Positions 8,064 through 15,161 of a stretch of DNA of 64,000 nt are shown here, piece after piece (position 1 is the first letter of the stretch; every line of letters begins with the position of its first letter). Where the stretch lies: assembly GCF_013911645.1 (NCBI RefSeq), contig NZ_JACESV010000004.1, positions 248,001-312,000 of the forward strand, written 5' to 3'. This DNA is from Allomuricauda sp. (lineage in GTDB: Bacteria; Bacteroidota; Bacteroidia; Flavobacteriales; Flavobacteriaceae). The notes under the pieces were generated by a model. That model saw only the letters and a program-made list of their open reading frames with translations, was not told the DNA's origin and searched no databases. The translations under genes and the position numbers were made by a program.

Positions 8064-8566
8064 AGAAGTGTCTCTTTTTGGTAACCCTTTACTTTTTCAG
8101 CCCCATTTAAAAAGGTGAGTTCAATCAAAAAATTGCATTGTACCACTTTCCCCCCTAATTTTTCAACTAATTTACAAACGGCTTGGGCCGTACCTCCAGT
8201 AGCCAAAACATCATCATGTACCAATACCCTCTCCCCTTTTTCTATGGCATCCGCATGAATTTCCAACGTTCCAGTACCATATTCCAGATTGTAAGACTGG
8301 GAAATCGTCTTATATGGTAGTTTTCCCGACTTACGGACAGTAACAAAACCAGCTCCAAGTCTTTCGGCCAGCATGGGTGCAAAAATAAACCCACGGCTGT
8401 CCACCCCAACAACTTTGTCTATTTTCGTGTTGCCCACCAAAGCCAACAGGGCATCCGCGGCCTTTTGGAAAGCACTTGGGTCTTTTAGCAGCGGGGTTAT
8501 GTCCTTAAAAACAACACCGGGCGTAGGGAAGTCCTCAATATCGCGGATGTAGTGTGTAAAATCCAT
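8054..8566 (-). CDS. apt: Adenine phosphoribosyltransferase
   Basis: A 170-aa cytosolic enzyme converting adenine and PRPP to AMP (purine salvage). It begins MDFTHYIRDIEDFPTPGVVFKD, carries DKVVGVDSRGFIFAP in the middle, and has the PRPP-binding motif VLVHDDVLATGGTAQA near residues 115-130. Length and motif order are typical of Apt. The ATG at 8566 is the only reasonable start. It is convergent with the 49-aa gene, overlapping it by 10 bases, and divergent from tRNA-Arg. Confidence 0.95.
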   Translation of the reverse strand: MDFTHYIRDIEDFPTPGVVFKDITPLLKDPSAFQKAADALLALVGNTKIDKVVGVDSRGFIFAPMLAERLGAGFVTVRKSGKLPYKTISQSYNLEYGTGTLEIHADAIEKGERVLVHDDVLATGGTAQAVCKLVEKLGGKVVQCNFLIELTFLNGAEKVKGYQKETLLQF

Positions 8567-8586
8567 TATTTTTGTATGCTAGGGTT

Positions 8587-8616
8587 TTGTGGTAAAGTTA
8601 AAAAGAAATATATTTG
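8587..8616 (+). promoter_or_regulatory. Promoter of tRNA-Arg
   Basis: TTG at 8587-8589, then 19 bases, then TATATTTG at 8609-8616: an exact match to the Bacteroidota promoter pattern, 14 bases before the mature tRNA 5' end. Confidence 0.7.
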
Positions 8617-8630
8617 CAGCCCTTAAATAA

Positions 8631-8704
8631 GGCCGCGTGGCGCAACTGAATAGCGCATCTGATTACGGCTCAGAAGGTTGCAGGTTTGAATCCTGCCGCG
8701 GTCA
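8631..8704 (+). tRNA. tRNA-Arg, anticodon ACG
   Basis: A 74-base cloverleaf. The acceptor stem pairs GGCCGCG with CGCGGTC (one G-U pair); the anticodon stem TCTGA/TCAGA encloses loop TTACGGC with anticodon ACG; the T arm is GCAGG-TTTGAAT-CCTGC. CCA is not encoded. The 3' part (from 8682) is repeated at 46828, so this gene is the integration target of the island that follows. Confidence 0.95.
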
Positions 8705-8705
8705 C
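8682..8705 (+). repeat. attL: 24-bp direct repeat in the tRNA 3' end
   Basis: A 24-base stretch containing GGTTTGAATCCTGCCGCG and the tRNA 3' end recurs without mismatch at 46828-46851. The flanking bases differ on both sides (C/G before, T/A after), so the repeat is exactly bounded. It covers the T arm and the 3' half of the acceptor stem, as is usual for tyrosine-recombinase targets. Confidence 0.88.
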
Positions 8706-8729
8706 TGGGCAGCAATGCCAAACAAACGA

Positions 8730-8768
8730 AAAACCTTACAGAATCTATAACTGTAAGGTTTTCAGCAT
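8730..8768 (+). terminator. Terminator after tRNA-Arg carried in by the island
   Basis: A 12-bp perfect stem, AAAACCTTACAG with CTGTAAGGTTTT and a 9-base loop, ends tRNA transcription just inside the left end. Confidence 0.75.
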
Positions 8769-8818
8769 TTTTAGAGTATCATTTAATTTGTTTTGATTTC
8801 ATATCAATCGGTAGCAAA

Positions 8819-8858
8819 TCGGTCAACAAAATCAAATCGTCAACACTGTTGACCGAAT
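8819..8858. repeat. Inverted and direct repeats at the left end, candidate integrase arm sites
   Basis: CGGTCAAC (8820-8827) and GTTGACCG (8848-8855) form an inverted repeat. The minus strand at 8845-8858 reads ATTCGGTCAACAGT, which is identical to the plus strand at 46769-46782 near the other end. Such sites near both att cores are typical of recombinase arm binding. Confidence 0.45.
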
Positions 8859-8918
8859 GGAGCTCTAAAACACTGGCACATAGTTGATTTGACTTTCATC
8901 TTAACGTTTAACCCTAAG

Positions 8919-10164
8919 ATGACAACTATGAAAACATCACACAACTTTTCAATCCTATTCTGGATCAACAAATCACGAGCTATTAACAATAAAGCGGAAA
9001 TCTTTGTAAGGATTACCGTAAATGGGAAAAGAGCCAATATTGGTGTCAAGAGAAAAATTGATATTGACCTTTGGGATAACCAAAACAAAAAAGTCAAAGG
9101 AAAAACAAAAGAGTCACAAGAAATCAATCGATATTTAAATCTTGTTCAAGCAAGATTATTAAGTATTTACCAAGATTTAAAATACAAGGGAGAACTGATA
9201 ACGCCACAATTGGTCAAATCACTTTACCACGGTGAAAATATCAACTCCAAAACTCTTTTGGAATTACTGGAATACCATAACAGAAAAATTGAAAACACTC
9301 TGGCTCCAGGCACCATTCGAAATTTTGGAATCACCGAGAACTACATTAACAGATTTCTGAAAAAAAATCTCAAAACAACTGATGTTTATCTACGTCAGCT
9401 TAACTACAAGTTCATTTCGGATCTTGAAATGTTTTTAGTTAATTATTATCCAAAGGGTCATCCCAAGGCAATGAGCCAAAACACCGTCATGAAGCATCTT
9501 CAAAGGCTAAGAAAAATCATTAATCTTGCTTATCAATTGGAATGGATTGAAAGAGACCCTTTCTTGCGTTGGAAACCAACATTTGAACAAAAACAAAGAG
9601 AATTCCTAAGTGCAAATGAACTAAACAATTTAGAAACATATAAATTCTTAATTGAACGATTAGATCGAGTCAGGGATCTTTTTGTTTTCAGCTGTTATAC
9701 AGGAATCGGTTACTCAGACATCATGGAGTTGACGAACAACAATCTAATTATTGGCGAGGACGGGAATAATTGGATTGTTACAAAAAGATTGAAAACGAAA
9801 ACTTCGGTCAGAGTTCCACTATTAGGTCCGGCCAAAAATATCCTGACCAAATAACAAAAATCACCCTGTAACAACGCACTCAGCAACACTTTTACCTAAA
9901 ATCACAAACGAAAAAATTAATCTGTATTTAAAAGAGATTGCAGATGCAGTTGGAATTAAAAAGAATTTAACCTTTCATATGGCACGACATACATTCGCCA
10001 CAACGGTAACTTTATCAAATGGTGTACCAATTGAAACTGTATCCAAAATGTTGGGACATACCAAATTAGCTACTACTCAAATTTATGCTCGTGTTTTGGA
10101 CAAAAAAATATCAGAAGATATGTTGGCCTTACAAAAGAAACTCAAAACCAAACTAAAATTATGA
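8919..10164 (+). pseudogene. Tyrosine recombinase (island integrase), broken by a stop and a frameshift
   Basis: The first part (from 8919 or 8928, MKTSHNFSILFWINKSRAINN) holds the arm-binding domain and the SAM-like core-binding domain, and enters the catalytic domain at SCYTGIGYSDIMEL. It stops at TAA 9852-9854 where relatives have a tyrosine or similar codon after LTK. Reading on, QKSPCNNALSNT continues in that frame, then the homologous reading moves +1 near 9885-9893 (LPKITNEKINLYLKEIADAVGI). The last part, from 9979, carries HMARHTFATT (HxxR) and LGHTKLATTQIYARV (H and nucleophilic Tyr). The enzyme is therefore split and probably inactive. It lies next to the tRNA that the island uses. 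Confidence 0.85.
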
Positions 10165-10284
10165 TCCTTAATCTGAACTTTAAAGTTAATATTGTTCGTG
10201 CAGAAAGTTTATAAATTCATCCTTGTCTTCATCTTCTTCACTACCAAGAAAATGGATAACGGCCAACCTTTCATTGCTGACATA

Positions 10285-10653
10285 TTATTGATGGCACTCC
10301 AACCGGTACTGAATATCATCCTCACCATCCGAGAACCATATCTCTATTTCAATCGGAGTACTGTAATCTACGCCTAGTTTCTCCAGTTCTCGAAGATTTT
10401 CATAAATACCGCTCGGAGTTTCATCATTGAGAAGGTTTCCGTCATCATCGAAAAGGTCTTCCTGCTCCCGCCGCCGCATGACCAAGTAAACCGTTTTATG
10501 ATTTTCAACAAAATAAGCTCCGTCAATGGTTGCTTCCACCGTCTCTTCCCCATTGACAATCCTGGCAGTAATACGATTGGCAATCAAATCATTCCTTATC
10601 CAGTCCTCGACAATTTCCAATAGTATGCCAAAATTTACGCTTATTTTCTGCAT
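10285..10653 (-). CDS. Hypothetical acidic protein, 122 aa
   Basis: I do not recognise this family. The protein starts MQKISVNFGILLEIVEDW, is rich in Glu and Asp (EQEDLFDDDGNLLNDE), has no signal peptide or membrane segment, and seems to be an alternating alpha/beta cytosolic protein. It lies 34 bases downstream of the parE-like toxin gene on the same strand, so it may be the third gene of that operon. A role as an accessory antitoxin is only a positional guess. Confidence 0.6.
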   Translation of the reverse strand: MQKISVNFGILLEIVEDWIRNDLIANRITARIVNGEETVEATIDGAYFVENHKTVYLVMRRREQEDLFDDDGNLLNDETPSGIYENLRELEKLGVDYSTPIEIEIWFSDGEDDIQYRLECHQ

Positions 10654-10687
10654 GCTTATTTGTACTATTTAATCAGATAAATATCTG

Positions 10688-10978
10688 TTAAAGATGTCTT
10701 TTGAAATCTCTTATTTGTCCTAAAATGCGAACAACGAAGATGCCATTTTCAGTTGGTTCGTAAAAAATTGTGTGCGCCTTATAGTTGTATCTTCTAAGTA
10801 GAGCCGCAAATTCTGAAGCACTTCGACCAAGATCGGGATTATCTGCCAGAGTTTGTAAAAATTGGTATAATTCGGTAACATAGATATGCGTCTGTGATTC
10901 ACCCCAAGTTTCCAAGGTATAATCCACTATATCATCGATATCGTCATCCGCTTTGGACGATAAATAATATCTAGGCAT
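10688..10978 (-). CDS. parE: ParE/RelE-family toxin
   Basis: A 96-aa basic protein starting MPRYYLSSKADDDIDDIVDYTLETWG. The ParE fold signature is visible: the N-terminal strand and helix with YTLETWGESQ, then LADNPDLGRS near the middle and the C-terminal strands RRYNYKAHTIFYEPTENGIFVVRILG. ParE toxins poison DNA gyrase. The ATG at 10978 overlaps the antitoxin stop by 8 bases, giving translational coupling; the longer frame upstream runs inside the antitoxin gene and is rejected. In this setting the pair probably stabilises the island. Confidence 0.88.
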   Translation of the reverse strand: MPRYYLSSKADDDIDDIVDYTLETWGESQTHIYVTELYQFLQTLADNPDLGRSASEFAALLRRYNYKAHTIFYEPTENGIFVVRILGQIRDFKRHL

Positions 10979-11231
10979 TTCTGTTCTTTTTACGAACCAT
11001 CGCAGCTTCAATAATTTCATCAACAGACCTGATTTTAGAACTTACGCCACTATCATAACCATCTTGTATGGCCGCCTTAGTGATTAGAAACTCCCTATTG
11101 CGCTCCTCATCCAATCGTATTAGATGTCGCATGTATTCACTATCGTTGGCGAAGCCACCATTCTCGATTTGCAATTTAATCCACTCTTCCTGGGCAGCAG
11201 TTATGGTTAATGATTTTCTGATTGTTGCCAT
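10971..11231 (-). CDS. parD: ParD-family ribbon-helix-helix antitoxin
   Basis: An 86-aa protein starting MATIRKSLTITAAQEEWIKLQIENGGFANDSEYMRHLIRLDEER. The first strand (IRKSLTIT) and the helix pair ending in NDSEYMRHLIR are the DNA-binding ribbon-helix-helix of ParD; the C-terminal acidic helix (VDEIIEAAM) would wrap the toxin. The start at 11231 is preferred over an ATG ten codons upstream because relatives begin at this position. It precedes parE with an 8-base overlap, the usual order. The complex normally represses its own promoter, but no clear palindrome was fixed upstream. Confidence 0.87.
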   Translation of the reverse strand: MATIRKSLTITAAQEEWIKLQIENGGFANDSEYMRHLIRLDEERNREFLITKAAIQDGYDSGVSSKIRSVDEIIEAAMVRKKNRNA

Positions 11232-11351
11232 AATAAAAGTATTTACATACAATATACGCATTCTAACATATTATTGGCGCATATTTATTAAAAATTTGTC
11301 AAAGGTAATTATATCAGGAATGTTTAGGTAACGTTTACTTGAACTTTGAAT

Positions 11352-11660
11352 TTAGTGATCTTTATTTTCTACGATCTTCAGTTTAATAAATCTATTTTGA
11401 ATTAACATGGCAACAATAATCAATACTACAGAAGTAGCTATAGCCATTATCAATGATAGTGACTGATTACCAAAAATTTCCTTGTTCCAAATTACAAGCG
11501 CTCCTCCTAGACCACCAATCAAGCCTGAAATACTCGATAAAGATGTGTCAGCTTCTAAAATTGTATTACAACTTCTACATTCAACCCTATTTCTAACTCT
11601 TGATAGTAAACCAGCTTTAAGAAAAGGTAATCGGTTATTACATTTAGGACAGTTTGCCAT
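11352..11660 (-). CDS. Small zinc-ribbon membrane protein
   Basis: A 102-aa protein with CPKCNNRLPF at residues 4-13 and CRSCN near residue 30, a four-cysteine zinc-ribbon, then two membrane helices (GLIGGLGGALVIW and LIMAIATSVVLIIVAMLI). Proteins with a CxxC-20-CxxC ribbon and two helices are widespread and uncharacterised. It stands alone upstream of the kinase gene, in the same orientation. No function can be given. Confidence 0.6.
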   Translation of the reverse strand: MANCPKCNNRLPFLKAGLLSRVRNRVECRSCNTILEADTSLSSISGLIGGLGGALVIWNKEIFGNQSLSLIMAIATSVVLIIVAMLIQNRFIKLKIVENKDH

Positions 11661-12019
11661 TCGCTTTTCTTTTAATGTTGTTTATCGTTTATTTGAACTT
11701 TGAAGTAGTCCAATATTGCTTTATGCAGGAACCATTGTAGTTCAACTTTTTAATCCATAATTTTTAATTTTCGTCAAACCAAACATCTCCATAACCGTTG
11801 TTGTTAATCAAAAACAGTAACCAATGTCAAGACCGAAATATTGCATTAATTCAGGTCAAGTTTCGGGCAAGGGTTCAGCGCGTATGGGCTTGAAATAATC
11901 ATTTTCATTAAACCAAACTCCACTCCTAATGTACCGGAAGCTACATTTCAATTGTAAAAATAATAAGTTAAACTTATAAACTATCAAAAAAAACATTCCT
12001 ATCAAATCTGTAATGCTAC
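11661..12019. other. Intergenic stretch with no recognisable gene
   Basis: This AT-rich stretch lies between the sugar kinase end and the zinc-ribbon gene. No reading frame with family features and no strong hairpin were seen. Confidence 0.5.
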
Positions 12020-12838
12020 TTATAGGTACTTAATCGGTTTATCCATAAAATGAATTGTTTCATATCCCTTCACTTTAGCTTTCTCCCTTAAAAAGTCTTG
12101 TAAATGAAAAGCAATAGAACCAATAAAGTACAAGGGGTGTCGCTTCATTTCATATTGATAAGGTCCCAATACATACTCAAAGACCTTTTCCAACCCATCA
12201 TCGATAATCGACCAGAAGAAGGGATGTCCATGGTTCTCGATCATGAATTTGGCAAAGTTGGCTAGATAGGAGCTCGGATTCTCACCATGGTAGAGTTCTT
12301 GTAGTATAACCTTACCTTTAAGGTCGTACCTGTCCCCAAATTCTTTCATCAAATCACTTGGCATATATCCATAAGCATAACTGCGCAACAACTTCCTTCC
12401 AAAATAATTGCCACTGCCCAGGTCCATAACCTGATATCCCAGATCGGGCAATCGTTTGTGAATCTCTGTTCCATCAAAAAAACAACTGTTCGAGCCCGTA
12501 CCCAAAATGCACACCACTCCCGGTTTCCCCTTAGTGCACTTCACGGCCATTCCCAGATCATCCGCTATTTGCACTTGGGCGTGGTTGAAATATTTTTGAA
12601 ATATTCGGCTCAACCTTTGTTGTGAACTGTAATCTTTACCTCCGGCACAGTAGAACTCCACTCGGGAAATCCCATCTTCAAGATGCTCTTTTAGCCCTTG
12701 TAATGCTGCCTCTATGTCATCATCCGAGTGAATCATGGGATTGATACCCGTTGTCCTTCTTTGAAATAACCTGACCCCAGACGTATTGTACACATGCCAA
12801 TCACATTTGGTGGATCCACTGTCTGCAATCAATACCAT
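12020..12838 (-). CDS. BadF/BadG-type N-acetylglucosamine kinase-like protein
   Basis: A 272-aa member of the ASKHA sugar-kinase group. It begins MVLIADSGSTKCDWHVY (phosphate-1 loop), has QIADDLGMAV in the middle and ILGTGSNSCFFDG (phosphate-2/adenosine region), then LGYQVMDLGSGNYFGRKLL. Relatives phosphorylate N-acetylglucosamine or related amino sugars with ATP. It is directly downstream of the nagB remnant and the symporter on the same strand, which fits uptake followed by phosphorylation of an amino sugar. With nagB broken, any GlcN-6-P produced here must be handled by genes elsewhere. The substrate is inferred from family and context. Confidence 0.78.
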   Translation of the reverse strand: MVLIADSGSTKCDWHVYNTSGVRLFQRRTTGINPMIHSDDDIEAALQGLKEHLEDGISRVEFYCAGGKDYSSQQRLSRIFQKYFNHAQVQIADDLGMAVKCTKGKPGVVCILGTGSNSCFFDGTEIHKRLPDLGYQVMDLGSGNYFGRKLLRSYAYGYMPSDLMKEFGDRYDLKGKVILQELYHGENPSSYLANFAKFMIENHGHPFFWSIIDDGLEKVFEYVLGPYQYEMKRHPLYFIGSIAFHLQDFLREKAKVKGYETIHFMDKPIKYL

Positions 12839-12847
12839 CTTAGCATC

Positions 12848-13136
12848 CTATTCTTTAAAAAAGTCATATCTCACAAAAGTCTCCATGGCTGCATAGCTTG
12901 CCAAGCTGAGAGACTGGCATTTTTTTGTGGTTTCCTTGTTCCGATCCTCCGCTCGCACCCAGAACACACTTTTGCCCCTTACCAGTTTTCTCCCGGATCA
13001 AGTCCGATATCTCCTTGGCAACCTGTAATAATCCCTGTTTGGAATCTTGGAAGATGACATTGTATACCTTTTCATATCTCGTGGCTTCAAACCTTCCGGC
13101 TGGTTTATGCCGTATAGATTGCATAGCTATTTCCAT
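12848..13136 (-). pseudogene. nagB: Glucosamine-6-phosphate deaminase with internal deletion
   Basis: The first ~58 codons (MQSIRHKPAGRFEATRYEK to GKGQKCVLG) match the NagB N-terminus. Directly afterwards, in another frame, the DNA reads RAEDRNK, then SLASYAAMETFVRYDFF, then a stop at 12848-12850. That is the C-terminal end known from the long NagB-LmbE fusion of Flavobacteriaceae (about 640 aa; memory-based comparison). So roughly 1.6-1.7 kb of the gene is missing and the frame is changed at the joint near 12955-12965. The remaining 90-codon frame cannot be an enzyme. It lies between the symporter and the kinase, where an intact nagB would make sense. Confidence 0.8.
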
Positions 13137-13158
13137 TTTTATAAAATCAATTTAAGGT

Positions 13159-14976
13159 CTATTCTATTATCTTTTTTATTTTCTTCCACGTAAGCAATAA
13201 GCATACGGCCGAGACTGCCGCTAGGACGGTCATAGCACTTGCCAACATCCACTCGCCATATATCCAATAGCCCACTGCAAAAAGGCAGGCATAAATCAGT
13301 ACCGTTCCTAAAAGCATCGCCAATATCCCACTGGGAACGCTCCAGTTCTCAGCATTTTCCAACACACCCCTTTCTGATTTGCCCTTGCGGGCTATTTTAC
13401 GCCATCCCGGACCGCCTGGGCGGATTTTTTCACAGAATCCCAAAAGTACCTCGTCTTGCTCGGGTCGGGTAAGGTAGGTTGCTGCCAACCATATCAATGT
13501 GGTGGTAAAGACCACTAGGGGATACTCCGACCAACTTGGTAACAGCCCGCCATCGCCAGCGAACAAATAATCGCCCAAAGGGGTCAGCTTCAAAACTAGT
13601 GAAAGTATCCCAGAGACAAACATTGCCGTGATTTCACTCCAGGCGTTGATTCTCCACCAAAACCACCTCAGTATAAATATCAACCCTGTGCCCGCACCAA
13701 AAACGAGCAGTATCTCAAAAAGCTGAAGTGCATTTTGGAGCAAAAGGGCCAATGTAGCGCTGAGCACCATCAATACCACCGTGGATATCCTTCCAACCGC
13801 CACCAATCGTTTTTCCGATGCCTTTGGATTAATCCTTTCCTTATAAAAATCATATACAATATACGAGGAACCCCAATTGAGCTGCGTGGATATGGTGGAC
13901 ATATAGGCCGCAACCAAGGAAGTGAGCACCAGCCCTAAAAGTCCTGTTGGTAATCTGGTTAGCATGGCCGAATAGGCAAGATCGTGCCCAAGTTTATTAT
14001 CAGATATGATTGGAAAGGCCTGTTGCAAACTCTGAAGGTCCGGAAATACAACAATAGAGGCCAGCGCCACCAATATCCAAGGCCAAGGTCTGACGGCATA
14101 ATGCATAATATTGAAAAAGAAAGTGGCTGCTATGGCATGCTTGCCATTTTTGGCGGAGAGCATTCGTTGTGCAATATATCCTCCACCCCCGGGTTCGGAC
14201 CCCGGGTACCATGAACTCCACCATTGTACGGCCAGTGGAATGATAATCAATGTGATCAATGCATCGGTATTGTCCAACTCCGGTACCATGTTCAATTTTT
14301 CCTTGACATCCGGATTTGACAAAAGATTTTCCAAACCTCCCACTTCGGGGATGTTCACCAAGTAATAGGCGGCCCCTATGGTTCCCCCCATTGCCACAAA
14401 AAAGAGAATGAAATCCGTATACACAACCCCCTTAAAACCTCCTATTGCACTGAAAACAACCGTTACCAACCCTGCTATAAGAACTGTCTGCCATGGCTCG
14501 AGACCAAGCATGATACCTCCGATCTTGATGGCCGCCAAGGTCACCGCCGACATGGTTATCACATTGAAGATCACCCCTAGGTAAATAGCCCTAAATCCCC
14601 TTAAAAACCTTGCGGGTGCGCCTCCATACCTCAGCTCATAAAACTCAAGGTCTGTATTGACATTGGATTTCCGCCACAACCTTGCATATATAAAGACCGT
14701 CAGAAGACCGGTCAATAAAAAGGCCCACCAGACCCAATTACCCGATACTCCGTTGGTCCGTACTATATCGGTGACCAGATTGGGCGTGTCCGTGGAAAAG
14801 GTAGTGGCGACCATTGATATGCCCAAAAGCCACCATGGCATCGACCTACCCGACAGAAAGAATTCCGAACTGCTTTTGCTGGAACTCTTGGATACATAGA
14901 ACCCAATACCCAGGGTAATAGCGAAAAATGACAGGATTATGGCATAATCCAATGGTCGTAATGTTATCATATTCAT
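13159..14976 (-). CDS. Sodium:solute symporter (SSS family)
   Basis: A 605-aa inner-membrane protein with about 13-14 helices. It starts MNMITLRPLDYAIILSFFAITLGIGFYVSK; SSEFFLSGRSMPWWLLGISMVATTFSTDTPNLVTD is the SSS signature region, and ATYLSTISTQLNWGSSYIV-like sequence (YMSTISTQLNWG) marks the later sodium-site helix. It probably imports a sugar or amino sugar with Na+. It is followed after 22 bases by the nagB remnant and then the kinase, so the three form one operon. A terminator at 15025-15053 separates it from the HEAT-DUF1080 gene upstream. The substrate is not visible. Confidence 0.9.
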   Translation of the reverse strand: MNMITLRPLDYAIILSFFAITLGIGFYVSKSSSKSSSEFFLSGRSMPWWLLGISMVATTFSTDTPNLVTDIVRTNGVSGNWVWWAFLLTGLLTVFIYARLWRKSNVNTDLEFYELRYGGAPARFLRGFRAIYLGVIFNVITMSAVTLAAIKIGGIMLGLEPWQTVLIAGLVTVVFSAIGGFKGVVYTDFILFFVAMGGTIGAAYYLVNIPEVGGLENLLSNPDVKEKLNMVPELDNTDALITLIIIPLAVQWWSSWYPGSEPGGGGYIAQRMLSAKNGKHAIAATFFFNIMHYAVRPWPWILVALASIVVFPDLQSLQQAFPIISDNKLGHDLAYSAMLTRLPTGLLGLVLTSLVAAYMSTISTQLNWGSSYIVYDFYKERINPKASEKRLVAVGRISTVVLMVLSATLALLLQNALQLFEILLVFGAGTGLIFILRWFWWRINAWSEITAMFVSGILSLVLKLTPLGDYLFAGDGGLLPSWSEYPLVVFTTTLIWLAATYLTRPEQDEVLLGFCEKIRPGGPGWRKIARKGKSERGVLENAENWSVPSGILAMLLGTVLIYACLFAVGYWIYGEWMLASAMTVLAAVSAVCLLLTWKKIKKIIE

Positions 14977-15024
14977 ATTTTGGCAAGGCTGAATTGGTAT
15001 CTATTTTTGCTTTCGTTATTTGAT

Positions 15025-15053
15025 GAATAGAAAGGCAGGGGGCAAACCCTGCC
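15025..15053 (-). terminator. Terminator downstream of the HEAT-DUF1080 gene
   Basis: The stem GGCAGGG / CCCTGCC with a 6-base loop is followed on the minus strand by TTTCTATT. It lies about 108 bases after the DUF1080 stop and before the symporter start, which suggests separate transcription units. Confidence 0.6.
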
Positions 15054-15161
15054 CATCTTCGTCAACTAACTCCAATAGGTCGCCCATTTGGTTTATTTTG
15101 TCTTTTACCTTTTTAAAATTTATTGGAGAAATATTCAAATCTTCAAGAACTTGGGAATCTC

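Noticed and set aside
10192..10377. 61-codon plus-strand frame after the integrase remnant
   Set aside because: It overlaps the end of the acidic hypothetical gene on the opposite strand and has no coding character.
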